Below are positions 55,995 to 64,000 of a stretch of DNA of 64,000 nt, piece after piece. Each line of letters begins with the position of its first letter. Positions within the stretch are counted from its first letter, which is position 1. A program made the position numbers and the translations under genes. Source of the DNA: Myotis daubentonii (taxonomy: Eukaryota > Chordata > Mammalia > Chiroptera > Vespertilionidae); contig NC_081840.1 of NCBI RefSeq assembly GCF_963259705.1, forward strand, positions 150,844,282 through 150,908,281, given 5' to 3'. The notes below the pieces were generated by a model that worked only from the letters and a program-made list of their open reading frames with translations, did no database searches and was not told the DNA's origin.

Positions 55995-56770
55995 AAAATC
56001 AACTTAATTATTAAAGCAGAGATTGGAATTCTGAGATCGGAACACCTGCAATATCACTATATTTACCAAAGACAGGTTTAAAACACAATGAGGCAGGCTG
56101 GTGTGGGTTAGCAATGGAGCAGCTACACAAGAACCGAAAGGTTGCTGGTTCAATCCTAGTCAGGGCACATGCCCAGGTTGTGAGCTCCATCTCCAAAGGG
56201 GACATGCAGGAGGCAGCCAATCAGTGATGTTCCTCTCTCATCGATGTTTCTATCTCTCCATCCCTCTCTCTTCCTTTCCCTCTAAATATCAATAAAAACA
56301 TATTTTAAAAAACGCAATGACATAGATATGTTAATGGAAAATGATGGGGGAGGTGAAGACCAGTCAAATATTTATCAAGATAATCCTTTGATAGAGATAT
56401 TAATGAAAGACAAAAAAAATATTAACAGGGAGAAAAGGTGGCCTTATTCATTGATAAAAGAAACAGTGGTCTAAAAATAGATAACAATCATAAATATGAA
56501 AGCATCATATTTAAAAATCCACAGCACCTTAGATTTTCACATGCTTCTCTCTGAAATTGATCTATCTAACACATAAAATATTAGCAAGGATGTAGATTTA
56601 AACAACACAATCAATAACCTCGATCTAGCATGTATATGTAGAATTATGCATCCAACAGATACAGAATACACGTTCTTTTAAGCACATAAGCTATTTCAGA
56701 AATTGATCAGGTAACAGCCAGAAAAAGAAGCTTAAATTAATTCTAAATATCCACATCAAAATATTATTGC
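55995..56770 (+). pseudogene. ancient L1 ORF2 relic (endonuclease part), split by Ves SINE
   Basis: After the SINE, 'gatttaaacaacacaatcaataacctcgatcta', GCATCCAACAGATACAGAAT, ACACGTTCTTTTAAGCACAT and 'attgatcaggtaacagccag' follow the nucleotide order of the L1 ORF2 endonuclease region (motif 'PTTAEYTFFS' and beyond). 56010-56090 left of the SINE probably belongs to the same relic. Many indels and stops. Confidence 0.65.
56092..56309 (+). mobile_element. Ves SINE inside L1 relic
   Basis: GGCAGGCTGGTGTGGGTTAG, GTTGCTGGTTCAATCCTAGT, CAGGGCACATGCCCAGGTTG, GCAGCCAATCAGTGATGTTC, pyrimidine tail, AAATATCAATAAAAACATAT. Flanks AAACACAATGA (56081-56091) and AAACGCAATGA (56310-56320) form the target duplication. 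Confidence 0.94.
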
Positions 56771-57800
56771 AAATAATAGGGGCTTGCAATTCCTCTTAAG
56801 GGAAGACTTTGGGGTTTTAGTAGAGGAGTGATATGATGTTTCTTATGTTTTAAGGATCATGTGGTTGCTGTATTGACAAAAAAATTGTAGGTTGAAGGAT
56901 GGTCAAAGATAAAAGGTAAGAAACCAGATGTCTTGATGAATGGAAGGTTAAGGAACCCAGAAATAAAATTATTGCAACAAAACAGTGGGAAAAGTAATCA
57001 TAATTGAAATGCTCACTTCATAGAAATATCCATTACAGAGAAATACGACTTCTCTAGAGTTAATGCAAAAATAGGAATACAAAATATTTAGGTTTTCTGA
57101 ACTATTTTCTAGTTTTAAGAAAAACAAATTTAAGAGTTGAAATAAAGCCAGAAACCACACTGTTGTGGCTATCTGATAAGTCAAATTGCCTGGCATTTCC
57201 TCTCGCCACTCTCTCACAACCTTTGAAATTGATTGCTAGATGACATTAGGCTCCTTGGGTTCTTGGCTATCACAATGGCTTCAAAAGAAAATAATGACTC
57301 ACTGTTTACTTACCAACAGGAGTTAATTTATCAAAAAGGAGGTCACTTAACAAGGTAATTTATCATTTTTTTTTACCATGTAAAATGCTGATATTCAAAG
57401 TTTTCCAAAGAATACACTGAAATCTACCATATTCCAGAAAAGAAAAAAAAAAGTTAAAGAATAAGGAAGTGGCCAAAGGAGGGTCAGGAAGAGAGAAAAT
57501 GCTCTTTGCTTAACTACTGGGCTTTATATGAAAGACTGGGACAGGATTTTAAGTTTGCTCACCAGAAGGACTTGGACCTATTTAACCACAATCTTCTAAT
57601 TTTAAAACCTGGAGTCCATCTTCTTGCCTTTCCTTGTAAGAAGCTGAGTATTGGCTGAATTTAAAATCTCTTAGCTTAGATTTACATCACAATTTGTTAA
57701 TTGTAAAGCAATTAAGAACATTTATAACCACCTTTTTGTTTGTTTCTTCTTTGTCCCCCATAAGGGCATATATACACACATTCAAACACTACAGGTGTTT
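56771..57800. other. mostly unique DNA
   Basis: 'aggagtgatatgatgtttcttatgtttt' at about 56825 recalls an old dispersed repeat; nothing firm. No exon recognised. Confidence 0.35.
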
Positions 57801-57805
57801 TTTTT

Positions 57806-58018
57806 AATATATTTTATTGATTTTTTTAAAGAGAGGAAGGGAGAAGGATAGAGAGTTAGAAACATCGATGACAGAGAAACATCGATTCAGCTGCCTCCTG
57901 CACACTCCCTACTGGGGATGTGCCCACAACCAAGTTACATGCCCTTGACTGGAATCGAACCCGGGACCCTTCAGTCCGCAGGCCGACGCTCTATCCACTG
58001 AGACAAACCGGTTCGGGT
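57806..58018 (-). mobile_element. Ves SINE, minus strand, well preserved
   Basis: The plus strand reads TTTTATTGATTTTTTTAAAG, GGAGAAGGATAGAGAGTTAG, AAACATCGATTCAGCTGCCT, reversed B box GGAATCGAACC, reversed A box GCTCTATCCACTGAG, CAAACCGGTTCGGG. Flanks CAGGTGTTTTTTTTAA and CAGGTGTGTGTTTTTTTAA are a duplication with a GT expansion. Confidence 0.94.
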
Positions 58019-58445
58019 CAGGTGTGTGTTTTTTTAATTTCTCATTATAAAAGTACTCTTCTCCCCCCTCCCCTCCATCATCTACATAAAGCTTCCTTGT
58101 TACTCATTAGAGCTATTATCCTTACCTTCCTGATAGGTCACAATGCCTTATGGAGATCTTGAGAAGTAAAATGTAGCTTCTTCCACCATGTAGTCATTTA
58201 ATATAATTTGGGATTGTTGATCTTTTCTTTAAGTATTCTATGCCATAGTGTCATGATGAAAAAGACACAATCATCAAACTAAGAATTATATATGCTCTTT
58301 AAACTAGCTTATATTATCAACTGAAAATATGTACCATTGGAAAATAAAATGTGATCATTAAACTGTCCTTTGAATAACATGCTTATAGAAAGAAAACAAT
58401 TTCTATTTAAGTTGATAGTTACATAGAGTGAAATAAATGTTTGAT
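58019..58445. other. unique DNA
   Basis: No feature recognised. Confidence 0.4.
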
Positions 58446-58665
58446 TGTTTGCCCCGACCCGCGGGACAACAACGGGGGAACGAAGAGACTCCCTAGGAGA
58501 ATGAAACAAACAAGGGACACGAAGGAATGGAGGCAAGACAAGTCCTGATCAAGCCTCCAACTTTATTCTCACAATGGCAGGATATATACTGTTTTAGGGA
58601 TGGGGGGTGGGTGGAGAAGCCTATTAGCTTATCAGCAGGGTTGTAAGAGATTATTTCATTCTCTG
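58446..58665 (-). mobile_element. probable LTR fragment (class II-like endogenous retrovirus)
   Basis: On the minus strand a TATATCCTGCCATTGTGAG stretch leads to AATAAAGTTGGAGGCTTGA (polyadenylation signal in R), then CCTCCATTCCTTCGTGTCCC and a CG-rich end, CCCGCGGGTCGGGGCAAACA, that would be U5. This is the R-U5 part of an LTR; the U3 side fades near 58665 and no duplication was found. No gag, pol or env is present. Confidence 0.55.
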
Positions 58666-59415
58666 TAGATAGCTTGTGTAAATTATCCATTTCTAAATTC
58701 TGAATTCTGTTTTTTTCTTAAAAATTAATAAACTGTATATTGTAATAAACTTAATAAGTGATTTAAAGCTCAAGTGTCTAGAACTGAAGTATTTATAAAA
58801 AAGCATTAAATTTATTAAAATGATACCTAAGGTTAAAAGTAATAATAATACAAGTCATTTTGTATTTTGAATTTTGCTTAGAGAAGTCTTTTTTAAAGAA
58901 TAATGATTAAATGTATTTAATTAATATTTTATCACTTTTTGTATGTTTATATGCCAAGAGGAAGGCCCAAATTAACTACTGCCCCCCCCCCAAAAAAAAT
59001 GTGTTTATATTCCTGTGTTCAACAACCATTTATTAGGGTTTTTACCAAGCACAAAACACAATGCTAAGAGCATGTATTTCTGTGCTGCTCTTAGGTGAAT
59101 AGATTACCACCTCTTTTCTCAAAAATATAAGAAATAGGAGAGCTGTGAACACAGTAAATGCTGTGACACAAAGGCTGTTAAAACTGCCATAGGTGAGATA
59201 CTGCGTTATGAGTTCATTTTTTCATTCAGTCACTCAACAAGTAATAAAAATATTCTTCCTAAGTACCTGACCCTATCCTGGGCATGATGGATAGTAAGAA
59301 CAAGACCAAGAATGAACAAATTAATAAGTTCACATAATTATTTCAAAGTGCAATTAATAATTTAAAACAAGGTTCTAGTAAAGGTAAGATTAGAAGCTAG
59401 TTTAGTATTCTATTA
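58666..59415. other. unique AT-rich DNA
   Basis: Includes a C10/A8 run near 58982-59000 and a weak old-repeat stretch near 59210-59300; nothing is firmly assigned. Confidence 0.4.
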
Positions 59416-59727
59416 TTAGAGACCCAGCACACGAAATCATGTGCATGTAGGGTCCTTAGGCTTAGCCTGCAATCAGAGCCATATCCACCACTCTGCAGGC
59501 TGCTCGCTGCCGCCCCAGGATACTCCGTGAAGCTGCCGCTGCCCCACGAGTCCAGTCCCCAGTCCCGCTCCGCTGCCACCCAGCCCGGTTCCCGTGGTTC
59601 CCCATTGGCCATCCAGCCATGGGAGCCTGTGGGCTGGAGGGAGGGACCAAGAGGTGGTTAATGCACCTCATAGCAACTGGTCAATTGGACGTTCTGGTCA
59701 TGACAGCTGGCCTTTTATTATTATAGA
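59416..59727 (-). mobile_element. small HeliBat Helitron, minus strand
   Basis: The minus-strand start TCTATAATAATAAAAGGCC (59727) lies after A; the end has hairpin-like GCACATGATTTCGTGTGC then GGGTCTCTAA (CTAA fits the CTRR rule) before T. The GC-rich centre (59500-59660) produces short meaningless frames. Confidence 0.85.
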
Positions 59728-59900
59728 TGGAGTTCTATGAAACTAATGTGTAATGAGGATCCACCACTTGCTTTGTTTGGTTTACGTTTCAAAGGGCTCA
59801 GCCGTTCAATGCCTTATTTATTCTGTGAGATCACATTCATGGCATTATCATATAGATTATAGTGCTTCTCTTAACATACATTAAGCAATTGTTTTATGTC

Positions 59901-60024
59901 AAGAAATACATGGACACAGACAGTAGTGAGGTGGGGACAGGAGTGGGGAAGGAGGTCAATGAGGGGAAACGGACATCTGTAATACTTTAAACAATACATA
60001 TAAGATTTTTAAAAAAGAAATACA
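59901..60024 (+). mobile_element. 5'-truncated L1 3' end with duplication
   Basis: 'tggacacagacagtagtgaggtggg' to 'ggacatctgtaatactttaaacaatac' with an A-rich end is the L1 3' terminus. AAGAAATACA at 59901-59910 and again at 60015-60024 is the target duplication, so this is a complete, extremely short L1 insertion. Confidence 0.85.
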
Positions 60025-60575
60025 GCTACATAGCTCTATATATGATCATTTTTATTTTCATCTTTTTCCGATTCCACATAAAATATTTTTGTTTAAATAT
60101 TATCCTGGATATCTAAGTTCCACAATTTCTGACACTACAGAAAACGTCCTTTTGTTTCTGACCAGAGCATGTGCCTATGCCATGTTCTCATTTAATTTGC
60201 TTAAAACAAATGGCCTTTTGAAGAATGGAATAAGCATTTACTGGTAGACGGCTACAGTGTAGCTTCTTTGGCAGGAGTTCTGTACTCAGGCAGACATATC
60301 TATGCGCCTCCCACGAAGGCACTTATCTCTTAGAACTCATGTAAAGGCAATGGAAACCATAGCTATTATTTCTGCACAAATAACTCACATAAAGGAAATG
60401 CCAGTGCAACTTCTATTAAAAGTCATTCCATATTTCAGAAAAGTTGCACTTAGCACAATTTTAACTCTCTCAGCGCAACGTATGCCCTGTTAGTCCAAGT
60501 CCAAACACAATGTCTTACATCTATTTGGCATTTCAGGCTTTGCTCAATTATTCTTCCCAGCTAGTGTCAGCAAAA
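60025..60575. other. unique DNA
   Basis: No recognised feature. The 63-codon frame at 60302 is unassigned. Confidence 0.4.
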
Positions 60576-61062
60576 TGTCACTGCCTCCACCCCAATGCCA
60601 ATCCGGGGTGCAATAAAAGGAGAATCTTTATTCAGGTAAATAGTTTGCAAACTGGGAAAACACAGCCTCAGGTGGAAACCTGACGCAGGCTCCCTTAAGA
60701 CAAAGGAGAGGCCTGTTTTTATAAAGTGCCCACCATAGTCTCTTACTGGCCCATTTTTATGCTAACAAGGAATCCAATTTGCACAATTTGACTGATCCAA
60801 TAAATATTGTCCTGGTTGGTCAGAATCGTATATCCTGATTGGTCATTATGGAGCCACTCTGATTGGGTGGCAAATACGCACATGAGGATATGGCTGTGTA
60901 ACTCCAACTGGATATGGCAGGTCTCAGCCCATTGGTCTAAATGCAATTCCAGGAGCTTCTTGATAAGGCTCAGCTCAGTTGGCAAGAACACCATGCAGGA
61001 GACGTGGCAGTGCAGCCTGTGACTTTTCCCTGATATGCAATGTCTGAGAGGCCGCTCTAAAA
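60576..61062 (-). mobile_element. probable solo LTR, gammaretrovirus-like (ERV1)
   Basis: Minus-strand order: several CCAAT-type boxes (ACCAATGGGCTGAG, CCCAATCAGAGTGG, GACCAATCAGGAT), CACTTTATAAAAACAGG as TATA box, then about 90 bases later CTGAATAAAGATTCTCC (polyadenylation signal), ATTGCACCCCGG and an end at TGACA. U3 with repeated CCAAT boxes, R and U5 in this order is classic for class I LTRs. The U3 boundary near 61062 is uncertain. No internal retroviral genes are present. Confidence 0.65.
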
Positions 61063-61974
61063 AATCGCTGCTAAACTCTGGTTATGAATTTGGGCCCAGA
61101 ATATATTGATAGCAGATATATTTCTTCTCATGGTCCACATAATTAATAAAGGAAATAGAATGGTAATTATTATTCTTATTTTTTCCAGAAGACTAAACCA
61201 AAAATCAGGCAAAATAACACCAATCCATTCATTTGTCCAGTGTTCCTTCCACAATATCATAGCTTTTGCAATGATAAACTGGATATACTGAAAGAGCAGT
61301 CCTTTCACTTGAATATAAACTGTAAATGTGCAGAAAAATTAGGAAAATTTTCCATATCAGATAAAATGATAAAATGGATAAGACAGAGATTTTTGAACAG
61401 GTGACATTAATGCTGAAATCCTAAATTTAAACACTGCTTATTTTTCATGTAAAAGGAAAATTACAGCATTCAAAACTATTTCCTTCAGTGATAAAATTTC
61501 ACAAGCTAAATTCTATATTTTCTAAGATTTTACAATCTTGTTTAGTAGTCTTAAATTAAGACCTTTTCTGAATAGTATGTTGCATTTTTACATAATATCT
61601 CACTTGAACTTATAAGAATTTCATGAATTAGGAAATATTATTTCTGTCTTTTAAGAGAATAACTTGGCGTAGAAAGGTAAGGGTGACTGGCTCCTAGGCC
61701 AGCATTATTTTCACTACATTTTTCACAGGATGAGATTTTTCTGCTGTTGTTGCGATCAGTACCTCATCACATTTAATGTAGACACTTTGATCTACTTTGA
61801 AAAAAAACTGAGTAAGATCAAAGACTAACAATTAGCAAAGGGAAGCAATTTCAGGAAATTCCAAAAGTAAAATAAACTTCCCTAATATTTGAACCTCCTT
61901 GCTTAGGTTATGTCGTCATAGCAATGCTCCTATAAAGTCTAATATTCATCTCTATCACTCAACTTACTAGCCTT
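61063..61974. other. unique AT-rich DNA
   Basis: No recognised feature. Confidence 0.4.
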
Positions 61975-62045
61975 GAGTAAGGGACTGCTTCTTATTCACA
62001 TGTGTATCTCCAGGACCATCTTAAAGTCTGGTGAATACAGGCCCT
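61975..62045 (+). mobile_element. L2 3' tail relic
   Basis: GAGTAAGGGACTGCTTCTTA, TTCACATGTGTATCTCCAGG and TAAAGTCTGGTGAATACAGG follow the LINE-2 3' end. Confidence 0.6.
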
Positions 62046-62120
62046 CGGTCGTTTTGGTAGACAAATCAATAGATTAACAATGCATTTTATTATTAATATT
62101 GCTAAATTTAAAAAAATATT

Positions 62121-63081
62121 TGCTGGGGTCCAACCCCAGTAGGTCCAGGGGTCCCCAAAGGTGTGGATGGAGTCGGCGAAGAAGGAATGACACAGAGGCA
62201 GCATTCAGTTGATCAGCATGGTTGGGTTTTCTTGCCTGGTTCTGTTGATCAGCATAGAGAGGTTCTCCTGCCAGGTTCTATCCAGAATCTCCAGCAGCCT
62301 AGCCAGGATCTCTAGCCAGGATCTCCAGCCAAGTTCTGGTCTGGATCTCCAGTGAAGTTCTGGTCTGGATCTCCAGCGAAGTTCTGGTTAGGATCTCCAG
62401 CCAGGTTCTGTGTCCATGTTCTCTTGCTAGGTTCTCCAGGTTCTCCAGCCAGGTTCTGTAGCCATGTTCCCTCGCTAGGTTCTCCAGCCAGGTTCTGTCC
62501 AGGTTCTCCAGCCAGGTTCAGTCACCAGGTTCTAGTCAGGTTCTCTTGCCAATTTCTGTAGTCAGGTTCAGTCCAGGATCTTTTGCCATGTTCTCTCGCT
62601 AGGTTATGTCTCTAGGTTCTGAGGCCAGTTTCTGTCCAGGATCTTTTGCCATGTTCTCTCCAGCGAAGTTCTTCTGTCTCTAGAGAATGTTCTTTGTAGG
62701 TTCTGTGCCTAGGTTCTGTCTCTCTTGGTTCTGTCTTCTAAGTTCTGTCTTGTTACATCTGTATTTATACCAGTTGATTCCAATCCCATCAATCTCTATT
62801 CCAAAGGTTAGGGCGTTTCTTATCTCCATTCCAGGAAGTAAAGATTATGTAGCTTAAGCATGATTGTTCGTAGTTAAAGTGATTAATTACCCGCCTGGCA
62901 CTTAGTTAAGAGGTTTTATTCCCTCCCTAACTTCAGGGGAAAATCCCTACCTGGGGAAACAACCTTTCTCAGAGACCTTGGTTAAAACACATAGTGCCAA
63001 GAAGGTGAGCAAACATATTAAGAACAATATGCCATATATGCCAGGTCCCTTGAAACAGCAAGCATGGACCGGCTCCCGGAA
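62121..63081 (-). mobile_element. solo LTR, class II (ERVK-like), with 6-bp duplication
   Basis: The plus-strand left edge TGCTGGGGTCCAACCCCAGT is the reversed CCCCAGCA end typical of class II LTRs. The right edge GCATGGACCGGCTCCCGG is the reversed 'ccgggagccggtccatgc' start. AATATT occurs at 62115-62120 and 63082-63087, a 6-bp duplication as made by betaretrovirus-type integrases. The total is about 960 bp. A C/T-rich minisatellite occupies 62215-62760, and 62750-62770 (CTTGTTACATCTGTATTTATA) may hold the TATA region on the minus strand. No internal genes: a solitary LTR. Confidence 0.8.
62215..62760. repeat. CCAGGTTCT minisatellite in LTR
   Basis: Variants of AGGTTCTCCAGCC, AAGTTCTGGTCTGGATCTCC and AGGTTCTGTC recur dozens of times. 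The clearest part (AAGTTC at 62331, 62355, 62379) has a 24-bp period, elsewhere about 13-20 bp. The 69-codon glycine/serine/proline-rich frame is its translation. Confidence 0.88.
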
Positions 63082-63139
63082 AATATTTAGTTAGAAACAT
63101 TAATCAACCTGATGGAAGTAATGAAGAGAGCTTTTCAGG

Positions 63140-63240
63140 TACATACCTAGGTCACATGGTAACTCTATTTTTAGTTTATAAGGAACCACCATACTGTTTT
63201 CCATAGTGGCTGTACCAGTCTACCTTCCCACCAGCAGTGG
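63140..63240 (-). mobile_element. L1 fragment
   Basis: GGTAACTCTATTTTTAGTTT, GGAACCACCATACTGTTTTC and CATAGTGGCTGTACCAGTCT are the well-known L1-derived 'ttgaggaacctccatactg' segment, here without further L1 sequence attached. Confidence 0.65.
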
Positions 63241-64000
63241 GGGGGAAAAAAGTCACTTTTAAAGCTTAATGGACTAATGAACTTGTGCTTAGCTCCCCAG
63301 GGCTTTCTTTCTAAGTTCTCATCAACAATGTAAGAACAGTGTGACAGGGACAATTGCCAATAACTGAACTAGGTTTTGAACAACTGCTGAAAGTCTAGGG
63401 CCATTTTTTCTTAGGATGACAGTCACATTGAAACATCTGCAGCACCAACTTTCCACCCCCAACTTCTTCAGTGAGATAGATACATGTCTTTGAAAGATCT
63501 AAGAAAAGATGCTCATCCACTCATGTGATGAGCATCCAGGACCTCAGAGACAGCAAGTCCTGGAACAAGGACATATCAGAATTCAGGGTGGGTGGGTCCA
63601 TCAACACCAGAGTAAGACTGGCAAGGACCATGCCACACTACTTGGGCAGCTGCGCGTTTTTGGAATTCATGTGGTGAGGCCTGCAATCTTCAGAGAGAAT
63701 ACGGATATGATGTTGCTGAAAACCAGGGTAATACTAGTGAAATAATCCCCCTCATTGACTTTCCAAGGAAGCCAATGACTTAAGGAAAGGTTTTGAACAG
63801 TCACGGTGTTGCTGCTGACGTGGTGTTGCTGAATGTTTTATATACTGTTTCTAGTAAAATATCATTGAATGTGAAATGCATTTTTATTTGTTTTTTATAG
63901 AATAATATTCTTCCTCTAATAAATTAAAAGGTGAATGAAAATATCTAAAACTCTGTGATAGATATTAATTCCACAAAGAGTTAGGTAAAGAAAAAAGGCA
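63241..64000. other. unassigned DNA, one GC-richer part
   Basis: 63420-63740 is less AT-rich than usual and several frames stay open over 50-80 codons on the plus strand, but none reads as a protein I recognise. The last 250 bases are plain AT-rich DNA. Confidence 0.35.

Noticed and set aside
4972..58018. tRNA-like A and B boxes at many places, possible tRNA genes
   Set aside because: Each belongs to a Ves SINE head; acceptor stems are missing and the SINE body follows directly.
62352..62561. 69-codon Gly/Ser/Pro/Phe repeat frame, possible structural repeat protein
   Set aside because: Explained by the CCAGGTTCT minisatellite of the LTR; no conserved start and no neighbouring exon.
1..64000. 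Search for autonomous Helitron Rep/helicase, hAT or piggyBac transposase, or retroviral gag/pol/env
   Set aside because: No frame shows their motifs; all mobile elements here are non-autonomous, truncated or solitary LTRs.

Overview
This window is non-coding nuclear DNA from a vesper bat (family Vespertilionidae). Three repeat classes support that. (1) About a dozen tRNA-derived Ves SINEs, with A/B-box tRNA homology, a pyrimidine-rich tail and an ATCAATAAA-type end. (2) At least eight non-autonomous Helitrons of the HeliBat type: TC 5' end, GTGCAC...GTGCAC hairpin about 10 nt before CTAG, inserted between A and T. HeliBat amplification in mammals is known only from vesper bats. (3) Non-autonomous hAT elements with CAGTGGTTCTCAACC or AGTGATGGCGAACC termini. 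Older mammalian repeats (MIR, L2, MER5-like, MLT1, L1 3' ends) lie underneath. I found no convincing protein-coding exon, tRNA, rRNA, CRISPR array or bacterial-type gene. The longest open frames are repeat-derived (LINE-1, microsatellites, Helitron or LTR minisatellites), apart from one unidentified 106-residue frame at 44.6 kb. The window is best read as intergenic or deep-intronic sequence; genus and chromosome cannot be told from it.

Layout. 0-15 kb: AT-rich unique DNA with MIR relics, an L1 3' end split by a Ves SINE (5 kb), a 222-bp hAT foldback palindrome (6.2 kb) and three more Ves SINEs. 15-20 kb: two related composite Helitrons in opposite orientation, one with a 47-bp minisatellite. 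20-30 kb: a MER-type hAT relic, an MLT1 (MaLR) LTR, a large CTTT/CTT/CT microsatellite and old MIRs. 30-32.4 kb: a minus-strand LINE-1 with ORF1 broken by frameshifts and nearly all of ORF2 deleted, followed by a second foldback hAT and another hAT. 35 kb: a small Helitron. 38-42 kb: an L2 fragment, an unexplained GC/CpG-richer stretch, and a Ves SINE whose TC tract runs into a 200-base assembly gap. 44-48.7 kb: the unidentified open frame, three Ves SINEs and two head-to-tail Helitrons. 50-55.3 kb: a Helitron, an LTR-like stretch, and a Ves SINE whose TA tail was the target of a further Helitron. 56-64 kb: an old L1 ORF2 relic with a Ves inside it, a minus-strand Ves, three minus-strand LTR or LTR-fragment candidates (one about 960 bp with a 6-bp target duplication and an internal minisatellite), a small Helitron, and L1/L2 fragments.

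There is no operon-like cooperation to describe. The biology is transposon layering: SINEs in L1s, Helitrons in SINE-born microsatellites, hAT in an L1 5' region, and Helitrons joined end to end. I do not see an undescribed gene system. The most interesting signals are the shared internal end/start junction of the composite Helitrons, a conserved stem-loop inside several Helitron copies, the two near-perfect foldback hATs, and the L1 in which ORF2 is fused to the 3' region. All boundaries and family names come from reading by eye and should be taken as approximate unless duplications or exact termini are quoted.
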